Shown: positions 9,696-18,248, counted from the first letter of the stretch. The stretch: 64,000 bases of DNA from Skermanella pratensis (GCF_008843145.1 NZ_CP030265.1:2342001-2406000); one strand, 5' to 3'. Notes: a model not told the origin generated them from the letters alone. Made by a program: numbers and translations.

Positions 9696-10469
9696 ATGAC
9701 AGAACTGACGAGAAAGCAGACAGAATCGATGCAGAAGAACAAGAGCGGCGGCATCGGCGAGACCATCAAGACGGTCGTCTACGCCGTCGTGATCGCGTTC
9801 GGCGTCCGGACTTTCGCCTATGAACCGTTCAACATCCCGTCCGGATCGATGATCCCGACGCTTCTGGTGGGCGATTATCTGTTCGTCTCCAAGTTCTCCT
9901 ATGGCTACAGCAAGTACACGGTCGCCTTCGGCGCGCCGCTGTTCGACGGCCGTCTGTTCTACACCAAGCCGGAGCGCGGCGACGTCGCCGTCTTCAAGCT
10001 GCCGCGGGACAACAGGACCGACTACATCAAGCGCATCGTGGGACTTCCCGGCGACCGGATCCAGGTGATCAACGGCGTGCTGCACATCAACGGGGAGGCG
10101 GTCAAGCGCGACCGGGTCGAGGACTTCGTCACGACCGACCAGTTCGGCCGCCAGATCCGAGTCGCCCAGTACGTCGAGACGCTGCCGAATGGCCGCCAGC
10201 ACCGCATCATCGAGGAAAGCGACAACGCTTCGCTCGACAACACGCAAGTTTACGTGGTCCCGGAAGACCACTTCTTCGCCATGGGCGACAACCGCGACAA
10301 CTCGCTGGACAGCCGGGTCGGCGCGATGGTCGGTTTCATCCCGGTCGAGAACCTCGTCGGGCGGGCCGAGTTCCTGTTCTTCTCGATCGACGACGGCGCC
10401 CGCTTCTGGGAGTTCTGGAAGTGGCCCTGGGCCGTGCGCTTCGGCCGTGTCTTCGACGGCGTGAACTGA
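9696..10469 (+). CDS. lepB: signal peptidase I
   Basis: Inner-membrane serine protease that removes signal peptides from exported proteins. One transmembrane segment (TVVYAVVIAFGVRTFAYEPF) is followed by the catalytic Ser51 in IPSGSMIPTL and the general-base Lys112 in YIKRIVGLPGD; the C-terminal signature GDNRDNSLDSR is intact. There are 257 residues from the chosen ATG (MTELTRKQ); a second ATG eleven codons later (MQKNK) is possible. It precedes rnc by only ten bases. Confidence 0.96.
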   Translation: MTELTRKQTESMQKNKSGGIGETIKTVVYAVVIAFGVRTFAYEPFNIPSGSMIPTLLVGDYLFVSKFSYGYSKYTVAFGAPLFDGRLFYTKPERGDVAVFKLPRDNRTDYIKRIVGLPGDRIQVINGVLHINGEAVKRDRVEDFVTTDQFGRQIRVAQYVETLPNGRQHRIIEESDNASLDNTQVYVVPEDHFFAMGDNRDNSLDSRVGAMVGFIPVENLVGRAEFLFFSIDDGARFWEFWKWPWAVRFGRVFDGVN

Positions 10470-10479
10470 GGGGGACGGC

Positions 10480-11238
10480 ATGTCCGCCATCGGTACCAAT
10501 CAGAACGGCCATTCCGGTCCCGCCGACCTCGCCGAGCTGGCGGCAGCCCTAGGCCACCGGTTCAGGCAGCCCGAGCTTCTGGTGGACGCAGTGACCCATC
10601 CCAGCGTCAGCGGAATGGAGCGCGTTGGCAAGCGGCCGGGCAGGGCGGCGATTCCGGGTCTCGCCTACGAGCGGCTGGAGTTCCTGGGCGACCGGGTTCT
10701 CGGACTTGTGATCGCCAACTGGCTGCTGGAGCGTTTCCCGGGGGAGCGCGAGGGGGCGCTGGCCCGCCGCCTCGCCAGCCTCGTCCGGTGGGAGACCTTG
10801 AGCCAGGTAGCGGCCACGCTGGACCTCGGCCGTTACCTGCGGCTCTCCACCGGCGAGGCGGGGTCCGGCGGCCGGACCAACGGCACGATCCTGGCCGACT
10901 GCTGCGAAGCGGTGATCGGCGCGCTGTACCTGGACGGCGGTTTGCCTGCAGCGGAAACCTTCATCCGCACCCGGTGGGCCGGCCAGATCGACCGGGCGGC
11001 ATCGCCGCCGCAGGACGTCAAGACGGCCCTTCAGGAATGGGCACAGGGGCGCGGCAAGCCTTTGCCCGTATATGAAACCATGGGCCATACCGGCCCGGAC
11101 CACAGCCCGCAATTCGAGGTCAGGGTGCATCTGCAGGGCTTCGAGCCCGTCGTCGCCCAGGGCAATTCGAAGCGGGCGGCAGAGAAAGCAGCGGCGAGCG
11201 AGATGCTTCGCCGCGTCGGAGCACCGATCGATGAGTGA
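10480..11238 (+). CDS. rnc: ribonuclease III
   Basis: Double-strand-specific endoribonuclease for rRNA and mRNA processing. The catalytic signature is YERLEFLGDRVLGLVIANWL near residue 65, with the second acidic site in LADCCEAVIGALYLDGG. The C-terminal double-stranded RNA-binding domain runs from about residue 180 (DVKTALQEWAQGRGKPLPVY to GNSKRAAEKAAASEML). The 252 residues are slightly more than usual because of a short N-terminal extension. GAGGGGGA precedes the ATG. The stop overlaps the era start by 8 bases. Confidence 0.96.
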   Translation: MSAIGTNQNGHSGPADLAELAAALGHRFRQPELLVDAVTHPSVSGMERVGKRPGRAAIPGLAYERLEFLGDRVLGLVIANWLLERFPGEREGALARRLASLVRWETLSQVAATLDLGRYLRLSTGEAGSGGRTNGTILADCCEAVIGALYLDGGLPAAETFIRTRWAGQIDRAASPPQDVKTALQEWAQGRGKPLPVYETMGHTGPDHSPQFEVRVHLQGFEPVVAQGNSKRAAEKAAASEMLRRVGAPIDE

Positions 11239-12169
11239 CGAGACCGCTTCCCCGGAGCAGGCCCCCATGCCCGAACATCCGCGCTGCGGATTCGTGGCCC
11301 TTGTGGGAGCGCCCAATGCCGGCAAGTCCACCTTGCTGAACACCATGATCGGCGCAAAGGTGTCGATCGTCTCCCATCGCGTCCAAACCACCCGCACCCG
11401 GGTCCTCGGCATCGCGACGGAGGGCGACTCCCAGGTGATCTTCGTCGACACGCCCGGCATCTTCGCGCCGAAGAAGCGGCTGGAGCGCGCCATGGTGGCC
11501 GCCGCTTGGCAGGGGGCCAGCGATGCCGACCTGGTGGTGCAGCTCGTCGATGCCGCGCGGAAATCGATCGATGGCGATACCCGCGCCATCATCGCCAAGC
11601 TCAAGGCCTCCGGGCGTCAGGCCATCCTGGCGCTGAACAAGATCGATCTCATCAAGCGTGACAAGCTGCTGGCGCTTTCCGCCGAGCTGAACGCCGAAGG
11701 CATCTTCACCGACACCTTCATGATCTCGGCGGAGACCGGCAACGGCGTCGACGACCTGCGCAGGCACCTCGCGTCGCGCATGCCCGAGGGACCGTGGCAT
11801 TTCCCGTCCGACCAGCTCTCCGACATCCCGATGCGCCTGCTGGCGGCCGAGATCGTCCGGGAGAAGCTGTTCCTCCAGCTTTACCAGGAACTGCCCTATT
11901 CGGCGACGGTGGAGCCGGAAGGCTGGGAGGAGTTCGACGACGGCAGCGTCAAGATCTCCATGGTCGTCTTCACCGAGCGCGACAGCCAGAAGGCGATCAT
12001 CCTCGGCAAGGGAGGCCAGCGAATCAAACAGATCGGCGCCACCGCGCGCACGGAACTGGAGGAGATGCTGGAACGCCGCGTCCATCTGTTCCTGCACGTC
12101 AAAGTGCGGGAGGAATGGACCAACGACCCCGAGCGCTATCGTGACTGGAACCTCGATTACAACGCGTAG
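11231..12169 (+). CDS. era: GTPase Era
   Basis: Ribosome-assembly GTPase that binds the 3' end of 16S rRNA. G1 is GAPNAGKST, G3 is DTPG, G4 is NKIDL, and the C-terminal KH domain carries GKGGQRIKQIGATAR. The start ATG lies within the end of rnc, so translation is likely coupled. The 312 residues match the family. The final 13 bases overlap the end of the convergent amidohydrolase pseudogene, leaving no room for a conventional terminator between them. Confidence 0.96.
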   Translation: MSDETASPEQAPMPEHPRCGFVALVGAPNAGKSTLLNTMIGAKVSIVSHRVQTTRTRVLGIATEGDSQVIFVDTPGIFAPKKRLERAMVAAAWQGASDADLVVQLVDAARKSIDGDTRAIIAKLKASGRQAILALNKIDLIKRDKLLALSAELNAEGIFTDTFMISAETGNGVDDLRRHLASRMPEGPWHFPSDQLSDIPMRLLAAEIVREKLFLQLYQELPYSATVEPEGWEEFDDGSVKISMVVFTERDSQKAIILGKGGQRIKQIGATARTELEEMLERRVHLFLHVKVREEWTNDPERYRDWNLDYNA

Positions 12170-13007
12170 AATTCGGCGGCGTTCTCCCTCATCAAACGGC
12201 GCCGGTCCGCACTGGAGCAGAACTGCGTCGCCCACAGGACGGTCTCGATCCAACGCGGATAATCCGTGGCCAGGGTGCTGACGGGCCAATCGCCGCCGAA
12301 CATCACGCGGCGGAAGCCGAAGCACTCGATCACGTGGTCGATGTAGGGCCGGAGGTCCTCGCGGTTCCACGCGGCATGGTCGGCTTCGGTCACCATGCCG
12401 GACAGCTTGCACCAGACGTTCGGCAGTTCAGCCATGGCCTCGATATCGGTCTGCCACCGGTCGATCAGGCCGGCGCGGATGCCCGGCTTGCCCGCATGGT
12501 CCAGCACGAAACGGACTTCCGGACAGCGCCGGACCAACTCGACCGCGGCAGCCAGCTGTCCGTGATAGACGCAGATGTCGAAGCTGAAGCCGTAGCGGGG
12601 CAGCAGCCTGACACCCTCGACGAAATCCTGCCCGAGGCAGAACTCCGGGTCGGGCTCGGACTGGATCAGCCGGCGGACGCCCCGCACGAGGGGCCGTTCG
12701 GCCAAGCGCTCCAGGTGGGGCTCCGCCGAGCGGCCGAGTTCAAGGGGAGCCGCCGCGACGATGGCGCCGATCCGCAGGTCGGCCTGCGCAAGCCCGGTCA
12801 CCCAGTCTGCCTCGCCAAGCCGGTCCGCGGGGCGGCATCGACTTCGACGAAAACCAAACGGTCCACCGGAATGGGGCCGCAGGCGTCGGTGAAGTCGCCC
12901 GGCAGGTGAGGACGGTTCAGCGCCGGAACGCCCGCCATCCAGGGATAGCTCAGGACCGAGGGATCATAGAGGTGCACATGGCTGTCGATGATCGGAAACA
13001 CGCTCAT
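12157..13007 (-). pseudogene. amidohydrolase (2-pyrone-4,6-dicarboxylate lactonase-like), frameshifted
   Basis: The two halves of one amidohydrolase-2 family protein lie in different frames. The N-terminal part has the metal-binding IIDSHVHLYDP and continues to VFVEVDAAP, then stops after a short nonsense tail. The C-terminal part carries FVLDHAGKPGIR, WCKLSGMVTEAD, RVMFGGDWPVSTL and ends with ENAAEFYAL. The switch lies near base 12820; inserting one G after CCGCGG on the minus strand would join the frames through DRLGEADWV. All recognisable motifs survive, so this could be a recent mutation or a sequencing error. Substrates of the family include lactones such as those from sugar or aromatic breakdown. 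Confidence 0.75.
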
Positions 13008-13321
13008 GGTGCAACTTCCTTCCCCGGGAATACAGTAGATCCTATTCGATCTTCCCCGCCCAGGCCAGGACTTCGCAGGCAAAAGAATGAATCATTTCAT
13101 CGAAAGAGGTAACTCCATAGCCAAGTGATGCTGCAAAGCACACGGCCTCGGCCAAACGGATTATCAGCGTCTACATTATCATATGCGGTATAAAAGGGGG
13201 TAATCCCTAAACCAAACCCCGCCGTTAAGCGATATTTACTTGTCGTTAAGATTCTGAAGTCAGTATTGCCTCGTGGACAGCAAGGCGCCACTTCGAGAAA
13301 CCTCTCACGAAAGAGCCGATC
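13008..13321. other. AT-rich intergenic gap with no supported gene
   Basis: Just over 300 bases, clearly more AT-rich than the surroundings. An open frame on the minus strand here lacks a ribosome binding site and runs antisense to the next gene, so it is not accepted. The stretch presumably holds promoters for the amidohydrolase (minus) and the small gene at 13322 (plus). No convincing -35/-10 pair was fixed. Confidence 0.5.
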
Positions 13322-13543
13322 ATGACCGACGTTCGCCGCTACACTGATCTCCGCCTCGCTCAATCCAGCCGCGTCCATGCCCGCCTGATCGAGCGATTCA
13401 TCGAGGTCACGGAGTCCGAACTGGCCGGCCAGTCTGATCCCTTCGTCCGCGAAAGCCTGCTGGACCTGCTGTCGACCATGCGCGACGATCGCCGCGGCTA
13501 CGGCATGATCGGCGGAGTCATGGCCGTCAGCGAGGCTGCCTGA
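13322..13543 (+). CDS. small conserved-looking protein, paralogue of the protein at 15836-16096
   Basis: A 73-residue soluble, charged protein of unknown function. Predicted mostly helical. Its C-terminal half, DPFVRESLLDLLSTMRDDRR followed by GYGMIGG and ending SEAA, resembles the 86-residue minus-strand protein 2.3 kb away (GFLRESLIDYVETLQRERLS, YYRIG, ending DEAA). That shared pattern is the main reason to treat both as genes. A purine-rich CGAAAGAG precedes the ATG. The family is not recognised. Confidence 0.6.
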   Translation: MTDVRRYTDLRLAQSSRVHARLIERFIEVTESELAGQSDPFVRESLLDLLSTMRDDRRGYGMIGGVMAVSEAA

Positions 13544-13588
13544 CGCTCGAAACGGTTTCCGTGGCGCCGATGAAGCGGTGCCGGCAAC

Positions 13589-13906
13589 TCAGGCGCCGGT
13601 CTCGCTCTCGGCCGCGGCGGCCAGTGCCATCAGGGGCACGAGCAAGCCAAGGCTGACCAGCCGCAGCCATCCCGCGGCTTCGCCGGCGGGGGGCAGGTAG
13701 CTGATCGCGGCAAGTCCCGCCATCGCCATGAACAGCAGGGGCGACAACCGCCAATACAGCCGGTGCCAGCGCGACCGGTCCGGCGGAAGGAACAGCGCTT
13801 GGCGCAGGGACCATTTCGGGTCCAGGATCGTCTTCAGCAGCAGTATGAAGAGACACATCGCGACCACGCTCGCGACGTGGGTGCCGTTCAGGTCATAATC
13901 TCCCAT
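13589..13906 (-). CDS. small membrane protein of unknown function
   Basis: A 105-residue protein with three hydrophobic stretches: HVASVVAMCLFILLLKTIL at the N-terminus, RLSPLLFMAMAGLAAISYLP in the middle and LRLVSLGLLVPLMALAAAA near the end. A basic loop (DRSRWHRLYWR) separates the first two. A strong Shine-Dalgarno (GGGAGGAGG) precedes the ATG by two bases. No family is recognised. It is convergent with the gene at 13322 and divergent from the TetR regulator. Confidence 0.7.
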   Translation of the reverse strand: MGDYDLNGTHVASVVAMCLFILLLKTILDPKWSLRQALFLPPDRSRWHRLYWRLSPLLFMAMAGLAAISYLPPAGEAAGWLRLVSLGLLVPLMALAAAAESETGA

Positions 13907-14028
13907 GGCCTCCTCCCAGCATCATTCGACGCCTGGAATGTGAGGCCGATCCGGCACTGCGGACAAACGAGCAATTTTCATGATCCGCATAGATCCCTCT
14001 CATGCGGAGCGGACACGATCTTTTTTCT

Positions 14029-14042
14029 GGACTGTCTGGTCC
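14029..14042. promoter_or_regulatory. candidate TetR operator upstream of the regulator gene
   Basis: GGACTGTCTGGTCC: inverted repeat GGAC-N6-GTCC, 20 bases before the TetR ATG. A matching site of the same architecture lies before the old yellow enzyme gene, which suggests autoregulation by the TetR protein. Confidence 0.55.
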
Positions 14043-14062
14043 GGATTCCCCATGTATCGGGC

Positions 14063-14644
14063 ATGGGTAGACCGCGTGAATTCAATGCCGACGAAGCTCT
14101 AGACCGTGCGCTGCACGTGTTCTGGACCAAAGGCTATGCCGGCACCTCCATGACCGACCTGCTGGAGGCCATGGGCCTCAGCAAAAGCAGTTTCTACGAG
14201 TTCTTCGGCAGCAAGCACGACGCTTTCATGGCGGCCCTGCGCCGCTACGGCGATCGTGAGGCCGCCCGGCTGGACGCGTGCGTCGGCTCGGGCGGGTGTG
14301 CCCGCCGTCTCATCGAGGTCCAGCTTAGAAGCATCATCGAGCGGCCCTCGGCGGAGGGTGACCGGCGCGGATGCCTGACGGTCAATTGCGCCGTCGAGCT
14401 TGCACCGCATGATGCCCTCATCGAAACGGCCATCGCGGAGCACCTGGACCGGATGGAGGAGCTTTACCACCGCCTGATCGCCCGCGGACAGGCGGACGGC
14501 GGCATTTCGGCCCGCCATGATCCCCGGACGCTGGCCCGTTACCTCGTCAGTGCCCTCTGCGGCCTGCAAGTCATGGCGAAAGCCGGCCGCGATCCCCATG
14601 CCCTGGAGGACGTCGTCTCGACCACCCTCGAAGCCCTGGACTGA
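14063..14644 (+). CDS. TetR/AcrR family regulator (NemR-like)
   Basis: A 193-residue repressor with an N-terminal helix-turn-helix: MGRPREFNADEALDRALHVF, GYAGTSMTDLLEAMGLSKSS, FYEFFGSKHDAF. The ligand domain contains a notable set of cysteines (CVGSGGCARR and RRGCLTVNCAV). NemR-type regulators of old yellow enzymes sense electrophiles through cysteine, so a similar role is plausible here. The next gene, in the same direction after a 68-base gap, encodes an old yellow enzyme. Matching GGAC-N6-GTCC repeats precede both genes. Confidence 0.9.
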   Translation: MGRPREFNADEALDRALHVFWTKGYAGTSMTDLLEAMGLSKSSFYEFFGSKHDAFMAALRRYGDREAARLDACVGSGGCARRLIEVQLRSIIERPSAEGDRRGCLTVNCAVELAPHDALIETAIAEHLDRMEELYHRLIARGQADGGISARHDPRTLARYLVSALCGLQVMAKAGRDPHALEDVVSTTLEALD

Positions 14645-14680
14645 CGGCCCGATCCGTCTGTCCTCCCGTGCGTCAATTTT

Positions 14681-14694
14681 GGACCAATCGGTCC
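14681..14694. promoter_or_regulatory. candidate TetR operator upstream of the old yellow enzyme
   Basis: GGACCAATCGGTCC: perfect 5-bp arms (GGACC and GGTCC) around AATC, 18 bases before the ATG. It is close to the TAGACC-N4-GGTCTA type of operator described for NemR-like repressors. Confidence 0.6.
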
Positions 14695-14712
14695 GTAACT
14701 AAAGGAAGCATC

Positions 14713-15822
14713 ATGAGCGAGAGCGATCTTTTCCAGCCCGTCAAGCTCGGCCCCTATACCCTGGCGAATCGCATCGTCATGGCCCCGCTGACCCGTAGCC
14801 GCGCCAACAAGGACGACGCCCCCTTCGCCCTGCACGCCGAGTATTACGGCCAGAGGGCCACCGCCGGGCTGATCATCAGCGAGGCGACCCAGATCTCCCG
14901 CCAGGGCAAGGGCTACGCCTACACCCCCGGCATCCACAGCGAGGCCCAGGTCGCCGGCTGGAAACAAGTGACCGATGCCGTACATGCCAAGGGCGGCAGG
15001 ATCTTCCTCCAGATGTGGCACGTCGGCCGCATCTCCCACCCGACGCTGCAGGAGGACGGCGCTCTTCCCGTCGCTCCCAGCGCGATCAAGCCGGAAGGCA
15101 AGGCATTCACTGAGGACGGCTTCGTCCCCTTCGTCACCCCGCGGGCGCTTGAGCTGGACGAGATCCCGGGCATCGTCGAGCAGTACCGTACCGCCGCCGA
15201 GAACGCCAAGCGCGCCGGCTTCGACGGCGTCGAGATTCATGCCGCGAACGGCTACCTGATCGACCAGTTCCTGCGTGACGGCACCAACAAGCGGACCGAC
15301 GTCTATGGCGGGTCGGTCGAGAACCGCGCACGCCTGATGCTGGAAGTGACCGAAGCCGTCGTCGGCGTCTGGGGTGGCGACCGGGTCGGCATCCGTCTGT
15401 CGCCGATCAGCCCGGCCAACGACATCTCGGACAGCGACCCGGATCCGGTCTTCACCTATGCGGTGGAACAGTTGAACCGCTTCGGCCTGGCCTACCTGCA
15501 TCTGGTGGAGGGGTCCACCGGCGCGAGCCGCGAGGTATCCGGCGCGGTGGACCTGCGCAAGCTGCGGCGGATCTTCAACGGGCTCTACATCGCGAACAAC
15601 CTGATCGACCGCAACACCGCGATCGAGCTGCGCGAGACCAGTGAGGCCGACCTCGTCGCCTTCGGCCGGCCCTTCATCGCCAATCCGGATCTCGTCGAGC
15701 GGCTGCGGATCAACGCCCCGCTGAACGAGCCCGACCGGGACACGTTCTACGGCGGCGGGGCGGAAGGCTATACGGATTACCCGTTCCTGAGCGACGTGGA
15801 GCGCCAAGCCGCGGCCGACTGA
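14713..15822 (+). CDS. alkene reductase, old yellow enzyme family (NemA-like)
   Basis: FMN-dependent ene-reductase of 369 residues that reduces activated C=C bonds of enals, maleimides and nitro compounds with NAD(P)H. Features: N-terminal LFQPVKLGPYTLANRIVMAP, LTRSRANKDD, FLQMWHVGRISHP, the substrate-binding EIHAANGYLIDQFL with the His and Asn pair, GGSVENRARLMLE, and the C-terminal FGRPFIANPDLVERL. AAAGGAAG gives a strong ribosome site for the chosen ATG. The adjacent TetR gene and its paired operator indicate induction by electrophiles, which is inference. Confidence 0.93.
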   Translation: MSESDLFQPVKLGPYTLANRIVMAPLTRSRANKDDAPFALHAEYYGQRATAGLIISEATQISRQGKGYAYTPGIHSEAQVAGWKQVTDAVHAKGGRIFLQMWHVGRISHPTLQEDGALPVAPSAIKPEGKAFTEDGFVPFVTPRALELDEIPGIVEQYRTAAENAKRAGFDGVEIHAANGYLIDQFLRDGTNKRTDVYGGSVENRARLMLEVTEAVVGVWGGDRVGIRLSPISPANDISDSDPDPVFTYAVEQLNRFGLAYLHLVEGSTGASREVSGAVDLRKLRRIFNGLYIANNLIDRNTAIELRETSEADLVAFGRPFIANPDLVERLRINAPLNEPDRDTFYGGGAEGYTDYPFLSDVERQAAAD

Positions 15823-15835
15823 GGTCGGCGGACCG

Positions 15836-16096
15836 TCAGGCCGCCTCGTCCAGGGCCACAGCCTGCCCGGCACCTTCGCCGGGAGGGCTGTCCCTGAGGC
15901 CGATGCGGTAATAGGACAGCCGCTCGCGCTGGAGCGTCTCCACATAGTCGATCAGGCTTTCACGCAGAAAACCAGGCTCGCAGGCCTCCGCCCGGCTCAG
16001 CACCGTACCGATGTAATCATCGAGTAACATGATGTGAACAAGTGCGGCACGCATGGCGGTGCTGTCGTTGACGGTCTGCAGAGACTGGTCGGGCAT
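15836..16096 (-). CDS. small protein, paralogue of the protein at 13322-13543
   Basis: An 86-residue soluble protein of unknown function. Its middle, EPGFLRESLIDYVETLQRER followed by LSYYRIG, matches the small protein at 13322 in the pattern F-x-RESL-x-D, T-x4-R, Y-x-x-IG; both end in an acidic EAA. AGGGAG lies six bases before the ATG. It is convergent with the old yellow enzyme gene with only 13 bases between stops. Possibly a small regulatory or adaptor helix bundle; nothing more can be said. Confidence 0.65.
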   Translation of the reverse strand: MPDQSLQTVNDSTAMRAALVHIMLLDDYIGTVLSRAEACEPGFLRESLIDYVETLQRERLSYYRIGLRDSPPGEGAGQAVALDEAA

Positions 16097-16255
16097 TGAC
16101 TTCTCCCTAGGTGTTTCGTGGCTGTCGGTCGGCCTTTATAACAGGCATATGAGTTTCTTCCGACCCGGCACAAAGACTTCTATCCTGCTTCGTTTTTTCG
16201 TCATGCGGGCTACTGCGCTCGGATTTGCTGCATCACACAATCCACGTTCGGATGT

Positions 16256-16729
16256 TCATCCGCAACTGCCCAGGGCCTGGGCAAAAAGCCAGCCCGCCAC
16301 GACGGTCACCAGGGCCTGTTCCGCGAACGAGCCGGTCCTGATCAGGGGGAACGCGAAGGTCCGCTTGAGCGGCCAGGCGAGGCACAGCCCGGCGGGCGTG
16401 ATCAGGTCGGCCGCCAAGTGGCTGGCATAGCCGATCACGAAGGGCAGGGTATGGTGCCATTGCTGCCCGTCCCAGCGAAGCACGGCGATGCACCCGGCGA
16501 CCGCGACAATCGAGTGGGTCAGGCCGCGGTGCCCGAACAGTTTCGACAGCGGTACGGAAATGAACTTCAAACGCCGTCCGACCCAGGACTTCGGGTGGTC
16601 GATGTCGGGACCCAGCGACCCGGCGACGGCCAAGCCGAGCGCCACCGGGTCGAACAGGGGCAAGCCCATGCCATGGGCAAGGTAAAGCCATGAGGCGGAG
16701 CCGATCAGGGCATGGGATCCCGCCATCAT
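16256..16729 (-). CDS. YdjM/DUF457-type membrane metal-dependent hydrolase
   Basis: A 157-residue inner-membrane protein with the family's metal-binding signature: an N-terminal histidine in AGSHALIGSASW, GPDIDHPKSWVGRR near residue 45, and FGHRGLTHSIVAVAG near residue 70, plus YASHLAADLITPAG. Hydrophobic helices lie at ALGLAVAGSLG, SIVAVAGCIAVL and ALVTVVAGWLFAQA. Members are thought to be phospholipase- or hydrolase-like, but the activity is unproven. Start: the MMAGSHALIG methionine fits the family; the frame is open further upstream. Confidence 0.88.
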   Translation of the reverse strand: MMAGSHALIGSASWLYLAHGMGLPLFDPVALGLAVAGSLGPDIDHPKSWVGRRLKFISVPLSKLFGHRGLTHSIVAVAGCIAVLRWDGQQWHHTLPFVIGYASHLAADLITPAGLCLAWPLKRTFAFPLIRTGSFAEQALVTVVAGWLFAQALGSCG

Positions 16730-16943
16730 GGCGTTACCCCGTTCCGGACCTGCGGAACCGCCCGACCACCTTGAGAAGACATCTGAACCGCACACGGCAA
16801 AACATTGATTCAGTTCAGAGTCTACCGCAATTATCCACAGAACTAAAGCCGAACATCATGGCTTTTCGGTGTTCTTGGACCCAACTGGCCGGATATGCCC
16901 GGGAAGATCCGATCCGGCTCGGCTCGCGGAACGGCGCCGCCGG

Positions 16944-17204
16944 TCAGGACAGGAAGGGGAACAGTCCCATGATCGCCGCGACGACGCTGTCATAACAGCT
17001 CAGGCCGGGGCTGAACATCACCGCCATGGCCTCGCCGCTCTTGCCGTCCATCACCAGCTCAAGCGCCGACATTCCCGCGTTCCACAGGCCGGAGCATCCG
17101 GACGAGACTGTGTTCGCCGCCGTGCCCGCGTCGCTGGCGAAGTTCTCGACCGATTTCCCAAGAGTCTCGGCGGTCTTGCCCAGGGATTCTGTAGTGTCGC
17201 TCAT
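16944..17204 (-). CDS. small protein of unknown function
   Basis: An 86-residue protein with a polar Ser/Thr-rich N-terminal half (SLGKTAETLGKSVENFASDA) and a hydrophobic C-terminus (SVVAAIMGLFPFLS) that could associate with membranes. There are two cysteines. A strong Shine-Dalgarno (GGAGGG) lies five bases before the ATG, which is the chief evidence for a gene. It is followed by nothing obvious downstream, and the family is not recognised. Confidence 0.6.
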   Translation of the reverse strand: MSDTTESLGKTAETLGKSVENFASDAGTAANTVSSGCSGLWNAGMSALELVMDGKSGEAMAVMFSPGLSCYDSVVAAIMGLFPFLS

Positions 17205-17321
17205 GGTCACCCTCCAGGTGCATCGTGCAGATGAAAGGTCCGACATCGCAACGCGCCTACGCGCCTGCCAGAGGGGCCCGGACCCCGATCAATGCCAGAG
17301 ATGGTGGTGCCGAGTCTCCAA

Positions 17322-18248
17322 TCAATCCCCGCTGGATCGATCGCTCAGCTCGACCGCGAAAGTGATCGAACCGCCGAAGCTGCCGCCCGGTCCCAGCTCC
17401 GCGAACCCGGTACCCCGCTCGCCGGCCGCAGCGCGGTTGACGGCGTTGGTCATATGGCTGACCGGCTCGAAGCAGAAGTAATCCTGGTTGTGCGGCACAT
17501 AGACGACGGCATGCCGGAACGGAGGCGTCGCCTCGATGCGGAGGCTCGCCCCCGCGCCCGGCCAGTCGATCCGTGCGCGGCCGTTCCAGCCGGTGAAGTT
17601 GTTGTCGAGCACGATGTCGTCCAGCGCGACCCCGTGGGGGAAATCCCAGGCCAGCGGCAGCGGCACCCGCTCGGTCGGGATGTGGCCTTCGTCCCCGAGC
17701 CAGACGCCGTCGAGGTCCGCGGTCAGCCGGGTGCCGATCGGTTTCGGGAAATATGGATGAAGCCCAAGCCCGGCGGGCATCGCAAGATCGCCGGTGTTGA
17801 CCAGTTCCATCGCTATGGTCAGGCAGTCGTCGGCGATTTGGAACCGTTGGGTCGCGCTGTAGGCGTAGGGCCAGGTTCCGGCAGCGTAATCGAATGTCAG
17901 CACCGCCGAGCTGTCGTCATGGCCGGAAATGGTCCAAGGCGCTTGCCAGCCGTGGCCGTGGATCACGTCGGCGATGAACGGCGCGTTGGGCGGCAGTTCC
18001 ACGGAGCGGCCGTGGAAGACGAAGTGGCCGCCCGCGATCCTGTTGGAGAACGGGACGAGCGGATGGCAGGACAGGTCGGCGGGTTCCCACCGGTCGACGG
18101 CGCCCGGCTGGGCGGGGCGCATCAGGTGAAGTGGCGGCTGGTCGTCTCGATGCAGCAGCAACCGGGTGATCGACCCGCCGCACTGCGGGCTGATCGCGCA
18201 TTCCAGCGGCCCGTGGCGGAGGACGATCGCGCTTTCCGGTTCTGCCAT
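17322..18248 (-). CDS. aldose 1-epimerase family protein
   Basis: A 308-residue beta-sandwich protein of the GalM/YphB type, which interconverts alpha and beta anomers of aldoses. Evidence: the N-terminal CAISPQCGGSITRLLLHRDD, HPLVPFSNRIAGGHF, the catalytic histidine region IHGHGWQAPW, GLHPYFPKP, and the ENxxY-equivalent end segment. GAGAGG precedes the ATG. It is divergent from a xylulokinase gene over 140 bases, so the pair may act in pentose or hexose use, which is inference from context. Confidence 0.88.
   Translation of the reverse strand: MAEPESAIVLRHGPLECAISPQCGGSITRLLLHRDDQPPLHLMRPAQPGAVDRWEPADLSCHPLVPFSNRIAGGHFVFHGRSVELPPNAPFIADVIHGHGWQAPWTISGHDDSSAVLTFDYAAGTWPYAYSATQRFQIADDCLTIAMELVNTGDLAMPAGLGLHPYFPKPIGTRLTADLDGVWLGDEGHIPTERVPLPLAWDFPHGVALDDIVLDNNFTGWNGRARIDWPGAGASLRIEATPPFRHAVVYVPHNQDYFCFEPVSHMTNAVNRAAAGERGTGFAELGPGGSFGGSITFAVELSDRSSGD

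Noticed and set aside
13097-13378. 93-codon minus-strand open frame
   Set aside because: No ribosome site; AT-rich non-coding composition and overlap with the better supported small gene at 13322.
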